64,000 nt of DNA, taken from contig JAXGGA010003061.1 of assembly GCA_038373865.1 (NCBI GenBank), positions 1-64,000 of the forward strand, given 5' to 3'. Below the pieces are notes generated by a model. It saw only the letters and a program-made list of their open reading frames with translations. It had not been told where the DNA came from and did no database searches. Each line of letters starts with the position of its first letter. Position 1 is the first letter of the stretch. This document shows positions 23,664 through 35,710 of the stretch, in pieces. The DNA is from Uloborus plumipes (taxonomy: Eukaryota; Arthropoda; Arachnida; Araneae; Uloboridae). Position numbers and translations under genes: made by a program.

Positions 23664-24134
23664 TTTACTCTGGCCGTGAAAGCCTTCATTCTTACTTATT
23701 TTAATGTTTAAAATACGGGGTTTAAAAATGCTGACTTCAAAATGAAATGCAAAAGTTAGTATGTATATTCCTTCAACTGGAAGTAAAACGTGACATAGTA
23801 GCTAAAAATGGTAGCAGGACTAGCATAGCAATTCAAGCATACTTTCAAAAGTGAACGGTCTAGAAAAAGAAAAAGAAAGTTTTGTTGATTGAATAATAAC
23901 AACTAATTTAAGGTAAGGTAAGTAGAGCTAAAAATATAGATGTAGAGGTGCGTAAAAAATGAAAGTTATGTTGGACAATAGTGTAAAAATGCGCATAGAA
24001 GTGAATGCGTAGGACATAAATGCATACAGTTGTGAACTGGAGCAACATATATTAAATATTAACAAAAGAAAATGCAGAATTCAAAAGACAAAGAAAAAAT
24101 AAAGGAAAATAGTGGGGCAGATCTAGGCAATAGG
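23664..24134. other. No recognised gene
   Basis: AT-rich; A- and G-rich words but no assignable feature. Confidence 0.5.
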
Positions 24135-24142
24135 ATAGAAAT

Positions 24143-24920
24143 TAGAGATGAGCCGGGCTCGGCCCGAGCCCGAAAGCCCGAGCCCGAAAGCCCGAGCCCG
24201 AATCCGAGCCCGAGACGGATTCGGGCCCTTTAACTTCAAGCAGCTTTCGGGTTCGGGCGGGCTCGGGCTCGATCTCATATTAAGATAATCTTTATACAAA
24301 TACCACGTTCACAGAATAAAATATTGGGGTTCTTAAAGAGCATGAGAACAGTTTTTCTTAATGGCAGAATTGCTTTGTTCAGGAAGAGTTTCAGAGAAAT
24401 GACATCTATCACCTAATCTCCCACTCCCATACATCGTTTCTCAACTTCCGCACATCGGAAAGCAAGCAATCTGCTGGGCTGGGGGTGTAAATGGTCAGTA
24501 AAAAGTGGTAGAAAGTGAGACTTAAAATATGGAACAAAGATATCGCGTGGTAATTTTAATGTTTCTTTTTTGTACTTTTTTTGTTTTCTGTGATGTGAAA
24601 AACATTTTTTTTTTTTTTTGAAATATTTAAAAATGTTTCAATTGATAATTGCTGCACATGAAAGATTAAAAAAATAATAATAATAATTCAAAAAGATAGC
24701 ACCTACTTATAATATATTTGCGATTGTCACTACGATATATCATATGGCAGTGCATCCCAAGTGGAAATTAAAAATATATATTGATGCTTGATACACTCGG
24801 GCTCGGGCCGAGTCGGGCTCAAAACAAGACAACATCACTCGGGCTCGGACGGGCTCGAATTAAAAATTCTCGGGCTCGGGCGGGCTCGGGCCTTCAAAAG
24901 TGAGCCCGAACTCATCTCTA
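24143..24920. mobile_element. Non-autonomous hAT element with perfect 8-bp target duplication
   Basis: Ends TAGAGATGAG and CTCATCTCTA are perfect inverse repeats. The flanking direct repeat ATAGAAAT is identical on both sides (24135-24142 and 24921-24928), which is diagnostic of hAT insertion. Both subterminal regions (24154-24270, 24797-24905) are packed with GAGCCCG/CGGGCTC words, a GC-rich block inside about 30 percent GC surroundings. Such subterminal repeats are known transposase-binding arrays in hAT elements. The AT-rich core has no reading frame. Confidence 0.9.
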
Positions 24921-24928
24921 ATAGAAAT

Positions 24929-26300
24929 GTATGCATTGAATAATGCATGGAGTTTGCTTGTAAGTTCGCGAAGAAACAAACATCGCAGAAAGGCAAAAGG
25001 GCTGTCTCGGAAATGCAATATTGGTAAATTTTGTAAGTAATTGTCGAAATAGTAAAACATTAGATTTAACCTCAAAATATAGTAGCAGTACGGTTTAATT
25101 AGTAAGAAAGCTATCAACAGTAAAATGAATCAATTCAAAGAGATAAACATACTAAAAAAAAGAATATAAATCATTTTAAAATAAAACTGTTAAATATCAG
25201 GAACAAATGTTGAAACGAAAAAGCAAGGTCTTGTACATCACTGGATACGCCGTTAAAAAGCGGAAACTACATACGTAAAAATATGCGCACACATAAACTT
25301 TTGAAACAAAAGATAGATTTTGTATAAATATCCTTTTCAAAAATTAGATTTCCAATAATATTTGACACACACTAATAGAAAGAAACAATACTGCAAAGAG
25401 AATTTACTCTTTAATATCAGGTTAACAAACGTGTAAAGTGAGAGCAGTTTTAAAACTTCTTTGCAATTTTCAACTAATATACTTTTCCTTGCTGGCAAAA
25501 CTACGCAGAACCATACGAATCAGTTTCAGACAACAGAACGCTTGTAAATCTTTCGATATACAATGACTTTAAAAGCGCAGTAATTCCAATATTTTATTTC
25601 CCATCACTATCTAAAAAACAGTTAACCCATTCGAGCCGTGTTATGATCCTGCTAACAAATCAAAATGAAGAGTAATTGCGCTAAAACTCTACGATAATGC
25701 TTCCTTTTTACGACTCGGTGATTGGCTAAAAGAGAAAGCAGAACTGAATCTCAATTGTAGTTGAAAAATGTTTCGAAAGCCATTGGAAGTGCAACCGAGT
25801 GGAAAAATGGCTAATTTTAAAGCAACCTCTATATTTGCTCAAAGTGCTTTTAAAATTGCCGAGCATCGTATTGTTTGGAAGCATCGAATCACTTGTTAAA
25901 ATATTTTTTATCTTCTGAATTGTCGTGCATTTTGTACTTCTGTAACCGTTGCTGATTCAGCTTAGATTGGGTATGAAAAGAAAGTATACAAACTTAAACA
26001 TTATTAATAGACATAGACACTTTCTCCAATATAAAGAGGGATATTTTTTTTCTGCTTATTCTTATAGCTAGGAAATTAGAAGAAAAGTAAAAAGCATTTA
26101 GGATAGTAAAAATGAATTGTTGTATCATAAAAAAATTCATTCCAAACTTGCTCATAATCAATTAACATTACAATCGGGATGTTATGGTCTTATATTTTTA
26201 ATGTTTTACATCTAAATTAATTCGGCAAGGCATTATTTCTTTCAAAAATTACCACAATAAACAAAATGGATTTTGTTTCATGAAATGAAAATGAGAATGT
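24929..26300. other. No recognised gene
   Basis: AT-rich; nothing assignable. Confidence 0.5.
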
Positions 26301-26749
26301 TAACTAAAGGTGCCCCATAAAATGTTACTGTGACTTGCAACCTCCTAAAAATTCCTTATTTAGCAAATTTTGCCTGACGAAATCAGCAAATTTGGAGACG
26401 GACATTCCATGAAAAGTGAAACCAATTGGTCAAAATTTCATATTGAAGTTATGTTGCTATGTTATACATTATTTTAAAGCTTAAGATGTATATTTTAAGA
26501 ATCCTGCATTGGTTTTTTGGTGAGAGTTAGAATAATACTTGTTTTCTTAGTTGGAAGTACGATATTCACGAACTTGTAAAAATCAGAAAAAAGAACAAAT
26601 TTTCAAATGCATATTTCTCATCGAAAAATAAAAACAAAAATAACTACTTGTAGCACAATTTTAACTACTAAGACGGTACTATAATAATATGCATTAATTA
26701 ATTTCTTTTGAATTGATCTAAATGGTGTAATTGAAGTTTGAAAAAAAGA

Positions 26750-28068
26750 AGTTTGATGTTACGTCTGTAACAAAAAAGAAGCAAAAGTTGTCATTACGTC
26801 CTAAAAACTCAAAATTAAAAAAAAACCCTTAATGGTCCTTTTGGAAAATTCTTAGAGTAATTGCCCACCATAGTTAAAAATATTGCAACTGATTTAGTTT
26901 TTAAATTAATGCTGTTACAGACGTAACATTTCGGACATAACAAATGGCTCTATGTTACGTCCGTAGCAAAAGTAAATTTCCAATTAAATAGGTAAAAAGC
27001 ACAGGATGAGCAATACATGTATATAGCATAATATGGTACGAGTACTAAAGTTTCTGGTATTCTGATTTTGAAATTTTTAATTATGTCGGCATGTAATTGA
27101 AATTTATTTGCGAAAATGCCGTTCGAATTTCGAAAACGTCGGACGAAAAAGGACACATTTTTTCATTCAAAAAAAAATTATCAAAATTGACCAACTGTCA
27201 CCAAGAAGGTTAAATTTTAGTTTGGTACTAGTATTCTGCTATATCATCCAACATTTTCAAATTTTTAAGTTCTCCTAAGACCAATCACTGATTCCAGGGA
27301 GGAATTTACTTTTCCCGATTTTTTTATGTAGCAGCCCCATTATGCATTAATTTTAAGAATACAAATAAATAAATTTGTGTGAAGGCCCTTCTAAACTTTT
27401 CTTGTGTCAATCTTTCTTGGAAATAATTGTCTTAAGATGCATTAATTTATTGTTACATATTGACATATCGGCATATGCTCTCAACTCCCCCAGGCTTACC
27501 CAAATTTTCTAAAACTGTTATATACTTAAAATAGTATAACTTAAAATATTCAAATAATGTGTTAATTAATGCTACTGTATTGTTTTAGCACAAAAATCTT
27601 TGCTTATTCCTTGCTTTAAAATACTGTTTTCTCCTTTCAAATCAGAGATGTTACGTCTGGAACACCACTTTGTTTCGTCCGTAACAAGTTTATGAATTTT
27701 TTTCACAAATTCGGCAGTCAAAATCCACACAATCTTTATGGTTTTAGAAAGCTTGAAGTCTCTAGAACACGTATTAAAAAAAAAGTTCAAAATTTCCGTA
27801 TAATTCAGAGGAATATTGTAAGTTGTATGACATAGTCGAGTTTTTGCTGTTCTGTGAACAGCAAAAACGTTGTGTGTTGTCTGTAACAGGCAGTTTTTAA
27901 TTTCTGTATTTTTTTGTAATTAAGCAATCTGCACGCAAATTTAATGTAGCATAAACATCATCAAGTAACACTACAGGAAAAAAAATTGAAGACTTTCACC
28001 AGCCCAAACCAGAATTATTTGTGTTCAAAGTCTGCGATTGTTACGTCTGTAACGATGGAATTGCCCAG
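26750..28068. repeat. Cluster of the motif GTTACGTCTGTAAC, possible unrecognised mobile element
   Basis: Exact copies lie at 26758-26771 (plus), 26914-26927 (inverted) and 28040-28053 (plus). Near copies lie at 26954, 27650, 27672 and about 27876. The stretch also has a 13-bp perfect hairpin GTTTTTGCTGTTC-TGT-GAACAGCAAAAAC (27840-27868). The GTTAC/GTAAC theme also recurs in the long-TIR elements at 3492-4086 and 41785-42380, and the right end here (GGAATTGCCC, about 28056-28068) vaguely recalls their GAAATGCCCC end. Left boundary unknown. Confidence 0.5.
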
Positions 28069-29603
28069 ACGGTACACTATTACATTTTTTTATGACATCT
28101 GACACTGGGTTATTGCAAATGATTCATTCGTTTTCGAAACGCTATGTATCGAAAAGTGTTGCACGTGCAAGGATGAGGAATTTATGAAAATAACCACCAG
28201 TTGATCATCAAGATTTGGAACTGTGTTAACCAGGTGCTAATACGCTTGCAGCATTTTTAAAATGGCGAGAAAAAAAAAAGAAAATCGTTATTTTTCTTAG
28301 TTACAATAAGCGTAATGTTAATAATCTATCTTTTCAATGCTTTATGGCATATTAATGACCTTATTTATGAATCCCCACTACCAAAAGCGACAAATGGATG
28401 ATGCTCCAACAGTCAGACATTTTTTAAAAATTAAATAAAGAAAGAAAGAAAGTAACACAGGTTTGGTCATATGCTAAGCATAAACAAGCATTTTTTTAAA
28501 TTTTAAGTGCTAGTATGGCTTTTTTACTGCGTACCTGGAAGAGAGATAAAGAGTGAGAGCAAAAACCAAAATAAATAAATACATTAAATATTGCAATTTA
28601 TTCAATAAAATCTTTACAAACTCTTTTCGTAGAGCTTTTCTAAGACACGAGTGTCTCCGATTCACACCCCATCTTTCACTTCCAACAAGCACTCTAACAC
28701 TGTATATGACGTTATGTTTTATCTATCTAATAATCATCCTTGGTGCCGGTTCAGAATTAGATTAGACAAAGGAGATCCTTCAGGTCCTTACTGGTCCTGC
28801 ACACTTCAGAAAAGAAAGTACCGGTGCCATAAACACTCTTACGCACAGCTTGGATTAATTAGGGTTTTGCTATGACTAAAGTTCAAATTCCCTGATTACG
28901 GTTTTAGCTCTGTTTTTTTTCTTTTTCCCTTGAAGATAGTTGCTCAAGATTACATTCAGTAAACAAGCACTTTATCTCGTTTTAGCTCATACTCAAAGGC
29001 ATTTCGCTAATGTTAGGCAATTATCGTTAATTCGAATTAGTGTTAGTATGAATGAAAAGCTGCGTAAATTTGATGTGCTTTGGTTGCTGGAATTCCAAAG
29101 TGATTTTATTTCCGTATCCTTTTATTAAAGAAAAAAAAATCGTATTGAAGAGTATTTCTGGTGTTTTACCGAGAAACCCAACAGAGTTACTACAGAATTT
29201 AAGAATTGGTGGGAAAGATATTTAATCTTGTATCCACGATGATTTTTTTTTTCTAGTTTTGTTAAGAATTATTCTAATGCCATCTGGTATTGTGGAGAAA
29301 AACAAACCCTAATGTGTTGCAAGATATATTGTGCTGAAATAAAATTTCATTTGTAGACAGCTCAAATTTTGGCATTTGATTTAACTTTATCTCTCTTTGT
29401 TTAATCTCTTTCTCAGGTGCGAATAATTGCATTTTTGCTTTGCTGGCACACTAGAACGACATAAAATTAACTTTAGATCTTTCAAAGTTTGTAGTGAGCA
29501 AAAGGTGATAAACAAGAGAAAAATAAAAGAAATAGCCCCAAAACAGAGCTTGGTAAAAAATTATAAATATTCTTAAAGCAAAATGTTACTGATGTCTTTT
29601 ACT
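28069..29603. other. No recognised gene
   Basis: Mostly AT-rich. A stretch of more even composition at 28640-28860 is crossed by short open frames on both strands, with no motif I can name. Confidence 0.45.
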
Positions 29604-29607
29604 TTAA

Positions 29608-30367
29608 GGTACTAGTCTGGTAACTTGAGTTCAAAAAATCGAAATTTTTTTTTTTTTTTGCTTGATTTGAAAGCACAATGTCTTAAGAATATACTGTGAA
29701 AATGGCAGATAGAAATTTGAAATATTTCGGGAGTTATAACGAGTTTCCTAGAGCGACTCGGAGTTTGCTGTTTGCTGTTGAACTTTAAACGCGTTTTTCT
29801 CAAAACACTGTTTTTCTGGTCGGCCCGGGTCCTAACTTTTTTTCTACTGAACCGATTGCTTTCAAATTTTAACAGGCTGTTCTACACACTTATAGTTCTC
29901 GTCGGAACTAACGATAATTTTTTTCACCCCTAACTTTTTATTTTACAACCCTTTCTTTGCTAAAATAAAAGAACTTTTTTTTTTCTAAGTCCGCCATTTT
30001 GTTATTTACCCTTGAAATTTAACTTCAGTAGTTAAATTTCAATATATCCTTGAAATTTAACTTCAGTCCGACCAGAATGACATGTCTATAGATTAAGAAT
30101 AATCAAGAATATTTGATTTCAGATAACAACAAGAGCCAAAATCATCCGGGCCACCCACGTGCATTTTTTTTTTTTTTGAAGTTCCAACTTCGAGTGACAA
30201 TAAAAATAGTAATAAACTACTAAATTGTTTCAAATAATTTTTTTTTACAGTTTCAATATGTAAATAAAATCACTCTTAATATTCAAGATAATTCATTTTT
30301 ATTTTCCTTTAAAAAACTACTTTCCAAAAAAGTCATGAAAATAGGCATAAGTTACCAGACTACTACC
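29608..30367. mobile_element. TTAA-flanked inverted-repeat element (possibly piggyBac-type, non-autonomous)
   Basis: TIR GGTACTAGTCTGGTAACTT on the left pairs with AAGTTACCAGACTACTACC on the right (one mismatch). TTAA lies on both sides (29604-29607, 30368-30371). TTAA duplication is the rule for piggyBac, but the terminus is GG rather than CC, so the family stays open. A short internal duplication of CCTTGAAATTTAACTTCAGT occurs at 30010-30068. Confidence 0.65.
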
Positions 30368-30371
30368 TTAA

Positions 30372-31225
30372 AAAATTATAAAAGAGTTTAAGTAGTACTT
30401 TGTTGCATAAAAATATAAAGTGAGTGGATTTAGAGAAGGCTAATTTAAACGAACACCATAAGCCAATATGTTTTCGTAGCAGGAGGAACATGAAAAATTG
30501 ATGAGTTTGTTAAGGGAAAATAAGAAAAAGGGTAATTTGTTTTGCATTTCGAAGAGAAACATTGTCTATTGGCAAGGCGACTCTTTTAATAAAAATGGCT
30601 TTATTGAAGCAAGATACTTGTCTAATACGCTTGTCTAATAAAGAGGCTACAAACTTGAAGACAGAATTGTATTCTTACACTGAGTAAACAAAATCATTTT
30701 TGACTCGATCATAACTTTTTAACCGTAAAAAGTGAGGGGGCAAATTCCCGTCACTTTTGGAAGTGAGGGGCAGTCGCCTATGGCAAACAGACTGTCATAA
30801 CTTGAAAAGAGGGATCCAAACTAATTTAAGAGTTATTTTTTATTCATTGCAGAATGCGAAGAAAACCCCATTCTAAACAGCATTTTACATTAACTAACTT
30901 TTGATTTCAATATCTTAAGGGTTGCAAGGTTCGGGCCGAGCCCATTATTCATCCACATGACTGTTAACAAAATGTTAGTGAATTGCTTAAGATTTTCACA
31001 TTAGTTTCTGAAGTTTCTTAGTCCCTTCAATTGGATATTTTTTTCCGTGTATAATAGTTTGATTCTCCATTTGAAGTGACCAGGATTAGTCTTAGATTCT
31101 TCAAAACTATCCCAAGTCGAGATAGGTTATTTTTGTTTTATACACATTGAAGTTTGTAGCCGTGATTTAAACGTTTTAAATGACTAAACTTATTTATTAA
31201 CAACAGCTAGGATTTCTGCGAATAT
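30372..31225. other. No recognised gene
   Basis: AT-rich. The word GTTCGGGCCGAGCCC (about 30930) recalls the subterminal repeats of the hAT element at 24143-24920 but no ends are visible. Confidence 0.45.
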
Positions 31226-32868
31226 TATATACTAGCGGTACCCGCACGGCTTTGCCCGTGGTATAAACTTAAAAATTCATTTGTAAAAAATTGATATAGC
31301 AAAAAAAAACTCTATTTTAGTTATAATTCAACTATAATTCTTTCAAAGAATGATATAAAAATTTGGCATGGACCCCACACTACTTCCTTTTACGTGTAAA
31401 TTTCTTAATAGATGCCTTAAATGCTAAAATAGTGCTTGGAGTGAGCAAGATAACAATTCAAACATTTACATCCCTAGTTTTCCACAAAACAATGCCAAAA
31501 AAAAAAGGTTCTACAATGATTAATCTCCTAAATATCGCCGATTTTAACATCATTCAGTGGATTTTTCGCAAAATATCGCCAATAGCGCCAAATTGAACCA
31601 AAATAAAAAAATAAATTTTTTCGCCACATTTGCCGCCAACTTGGCGATATGTCGCCAAATTGGCGTCAAACACTTGGCGACTAAAAGCTTGGCTATATTT
31701 CGCCAAGTGGTCGCGCCAATTCATATCACTTTTGTCTGCATTGAAATTAACACTGATTTACCCCATAAAAGGGGTAAAAACCCCCTTGGGGGAATTCGAA
31801 TGCAACCCCAAGGGGAGGTGCACAAAAATAAGCCAAAAGAGAAAATAAGAACAATTTTGCTGCTCACAGAAATCTTACCAAAGTTTAAAAGAAGAAGAAA
31901 GTTTTCTTTCCTAACTTCAAAAACAAAATAATAGAAATTTCGTGCATTATTCTTCACCATGATAATAAAAACAATAAACATCGACAAACATCAACCAGCA
32001 AATGATAAATTAAAAGCCAAACTCATTCACTCAAGCCATTTACTGCAATTTATATTGAAATAAAAAAAAGGAAATAAAATATGTTTTGCCAGACGATAAA
32101 TTTAGAATGGTTTACTATCATGTTGTTTCTTTTTTGACCTCATTTGGTTAAACAATGTTTCCCTCTTCTACACAACTCGTCAGATCGCCAAAATATCTCT
32201 AAACTCACAAAAATGGTACGCGTCAGTTTCTTCCTTCTCTACCTTTTTTAAAGAAAGGACTCGATTTCTCATTTGATTGACAGGTGCCATCTTATCACGA
32301 TTTTATTATATTTCATTTGACTAATTTTAATAAGGCTTGGAGTTTGGATTGCTACAAAAACAAATACATTTTTAAAATTATTAATGTAAAAAGAACGAAA
32401 CAAATAAACGAAATAAAAACGTAACCATGGTAACAACATTAAAAGTTGATTTCCGTTGATAAAATAATTCATTTCATTAACCATTTTAGAATCGTTTGGC
32501 TTGCTTTACTGAAGATAAGCCTTGAATTCCGGGATTCTAAAAACAATTGTTACAGCTCTCCTGATGATCGTAGAAACTTCGAAAAAACTTCATTTTGTGC
32601 AGAAAATTTCAAGCTTTCGAATGACATAAGACTTGAAAATGTGTATGAAATATTTCTTCCCTATTTTATCGAATTTCCGCTAAGAATTCGAATAGAAAAA
32701 GAACGAAATGGAATTTTCGAAAAATCGCTTCGAGGTGCAAAACTACATGCTACAAACTAATTTTGTGCCAAGTGGCATGAAAATCGACCGAACGGTTTTG
32801 GCGCTACGCGCGTAACAGACAGAAAGAAAGACAGACACACCTTCAGCTTTATTATTAGTAGAGATTCT
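31226..32868 (+). mobile_element. RTE-like retroelement relic, composite
   Basis: The left end, ACTAGCGGTACCCGCACGGC followed by TTTGCCCGTGG, and the right end, ATGAAAATCGACCGAACGG ... GTAACAGACAGAAAGAAAGA ... TTTATTATTAGTAGAGA, fit 5' and 3' ends commonly seen on RTE-type or related non-LTR derived repeats in invertebrates. Inside lies the repeat shared with 14238-14700 (31350-31830). A segment at 31990-32300 also occurs at 36780-37010. A 104-codon frame (32446-32760) spans part of it without a reverse transcriptase motif. No intact coding capacity. Confidence 0.55.
31350..31830 (+). repeat. Dispersed repeat with hairpin cluster (copy 2)
   Basis: Matches 14238-14700 from ATGGACCCCACACTACTTCC through GAGGTGCACAA. 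The TTGGCG/CGCCAA hairpin cluster is at 31633-31717 and is longer here owing to an inserted CTAAAAGCTTGGCTATATTT-type segment. Confidence 0.7.
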
Positions 32869-35118
32869 CATCCTTACATGTGCTAAAAAATTCATAATTG
32901 ATTGCTAACGACTAAATATTATACGATTTTACAATTGTGGGCCAGGTGGATAACGCTTTTCTAGGTTCTGTAAAAGCCATATATTTTACATATTTTACTT
33001 TTTATGGCTTATACATGTAGTATACGATGTTCCTTATGAATCTCACCACTCAGAACATATTTTTAAAGAAATTTCTTTCATGATTTTTAAAAGAAACTTT
33101 ACAATGTAGTTAATCTTATTCGACTACTGTAGTTGAAATAGATCACAATAACAATAATAATAATAATAATAATAATTGCATGTATTTGTAATGCCTATTT
33201 TCATAAAGTGAAAATAAAATTAATTTTCTTTATAATTAAATTATCTCATATTAAGTTTACATGAATTTATTCGTTGAACTTTAAACGTGTAATTAATATG
33301 AAATCTGCTTCTTTTTATCTTTAAATAAATTCACTATGTAAAAAATATATTTATACCACATGAGTTTTGTAGTAACTTTTTTCTTTTCTTTATTAAAAAT
33401 TACAGCGCCTCTTTTTACGGGGTGAAACTCCGGTTCCGTACTCTGTTTATGTATGCGCGACTCTATAATACTTTTTTTTGTGACGGAAACGAATTACAAA
33501 ACCGTTTATTTCACTAGCTGGAAATTCTTCTTTGAAACATACTTACTAAACGTTGAGTGAAACAGCAGGAAAACAAGTTCTCTTATTTATTCTACGTTGT
33601 GGGACTTTGACAGACGATATTTTAACACTCTTCTTAATTCCACTTCGTTCCAAAGAATCGTCAATCTGACAGAAAAGAAGAGACAAAAGAATAAAATAAA
33701 AACTCCATTCTACACTTTTATGGAACAAAAAAATAAATAAATAAAATAAAAAATGAAGAGGACGCCAGAGAGTAGTCTGACTTCGCACTGAAATAACGGT
33801 GTAAACAGTAAAATCATCGATTTTCGATTACAAGCCAAGCTGCTATTCTGTTTCCTTTTCTTTCTTTCTTTTTTTTGTGTTACCTCTTTTCTCTTTCTGT
33901 TTGCTTGCTTCATTTTCTGCTTTCCTGTTGTTTAAAATGACGAAAGTCAAGCTGGTATTTTGACGTACCATTTTGCTTTGTTCGTTTAATTTGTTTTTTT
34001 CTTTTTGAAAAGTATGGGGCATGTTTTCGATACAAGCAAAGCCAAGGACTGATTATTTTTAATGTTTGAATAAATAGCTGCGTTAAACTTTCAATTTAGT
34101 TTCAGTATTCTGATTATGAATGGGGATATTTTATTTGTTCTTCTCCTTCTATTTCAGGACAAATCCATCCTATTTAGCATCTCTAATGCATTTTTTTCTT
34201 AGTTGAAGAATATGCGTTTGTTTGCCCGTTTCTACGATTATTGTGTGGGGGGGGGGATTTTTTTACCTTGCGTCAAAAAATATTTTTATATTTTATAATT
34301 TAATTCTTCGAGAAAAAATGCATTTACTAAAAATGTGTTTTTTTCTATGATTTTGTTATTGATGTAGATTAATAATGTATCATGATCCCGTTTTTCTTTA
34401 TATTCTGATATGCTGATTGACGCAGGGTAATAACTTACTCTTGACTGTTAGTGGCGGAAACTATACAGCTAAATATTGTGGCAAAATGCCTGTTTTTCTT
34501 TTTAATGGAAATGTTTTCTATGCATTTTTATCCAAATGTGGAAAGATTATAATAATTGTAAGATTTCTTCCATATGTGTTTGCTTCAAATCAATTTTTGC
34601 CGCCTCTATACTAATATTTTTTGCATTGCAATTGGGACCATACCTCTAAAACGTAGTCAATCCTACTCTCATATTTTGTATTATTAAAATTAAGCAGCCT
34701 TAAAAATTGGTAGAAAAGTACATTACTTTAGAATATTTTGTTATTTTATAAAATGTCGAAAATGTTAAACGTTAAAATTCAAATTAATACTCATCTCTTT
34801 CGTTCCCTGTTATCTTCTATTTTGCCCTTTATTTGCTTTCTTTTTTCATTTTTTAAATGAAATTAACTGTTATTATGCTCTTTATTGTTTTGGTACATTT
34901 TACTCCAAATTAAATTTCACTCTTCTAGAAAAGTGAACGAGCAATTTCACGCTTTAGGAGAAAAAAACTATACCCCTGCCTTCATTTCACAATTGCAGCT
35001 TTCTTTTGAGAGTTTAATTTCAAATTTACTTTTTATCCTTAGTTTACAATTCATTTTTTTTAGAATTGTTGTTTTCATTTAGAGATAAATTAATTCCTTT
35101 TTCAATCTTTTCATATAT
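32869..35118. other. No recognised gene; AT-rich with microsatellite
   Basis: Contains an AAT microsatellite (33151-33177) and a run of 10 G (34247-34256). Nothing else is assignable. Confidence 0.5.
33151..33177. repeat. (AAT)n microsatellite
   Basis: About eight uninterrupted AAT units preceded by ACA-type variants. Confidence 0.9.
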
Positions 35119-35492
35119 CTGTGGCTTGGTTCTAAAAGGGCCACTGTCAATTTTTTCACATTCTGTGTTATTTACATCAAAAGTTTCCAATTTAGTAAAA
35201 CTCTAATTCTACAAAGGCCAATGTCTATATAATATATAATAATATATATATTATGTATTTTATAAATTATTATATATATTATAAATTTATATAATATATA
35301 ATATAATATATAAAAAATTTTAAATGATAAAAAAAAATGTTTCTTTACACTAACAATAAACAAATACCAAAAAATAATAATGGGAATCTTTATAAGAAAG
35401 TTATAGCATTCTAAAAAATCTCAAATATCTTTCATCGCCTTTTTCTCGAAACTAACATTTTTGACCTAGGCCCTTTTAGAACCAAGATACAG
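35119..35492. mobile_element. Inverted-repeat element with AT-palindromic core
   Basis: CTTGGTTCTAAAAGGGCC (35125-35142) is perfectly repeated in inverse at 35469-35486. The match extends loosely outward to CTGT/ACAG. The core (35222-35330) is an almost pure TA tract of nested palindromes that could form a cruciform. No target duplication was identified. Confidence 0.65.
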
Positions 35493-35710
35493 TTTCTGTT
35501 ATTGTGCAACTGTTTGGCTGATTTTGAAGTACTTTCTGTATGTGGGTTTCGACGCTTCAGTTTTCATAGTGAATAAGGTCATAAATAGTTTTCAAGTACC
35601 AGAAAAAATATCATTTAATTTCCATATTTTTTATAAATACTGCATTATTTCAAGTTTTATACTTTACCTTAAACATTTTTACAATTAAAACAAAATACAT
35701 TTTAGCTCAT

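Noticed and set aside
32560..32580. CTGATGATCGTAGAAAC considered as a hammerhead
   Set aside because: Only about five bases separate the two core words, so no stem II can form.
35222..35330. TA tract considered as a plain microsatellite
   Set aside because: It is irregular and centred between 18-bp inverted repeats, so it is better described as the core of that element.
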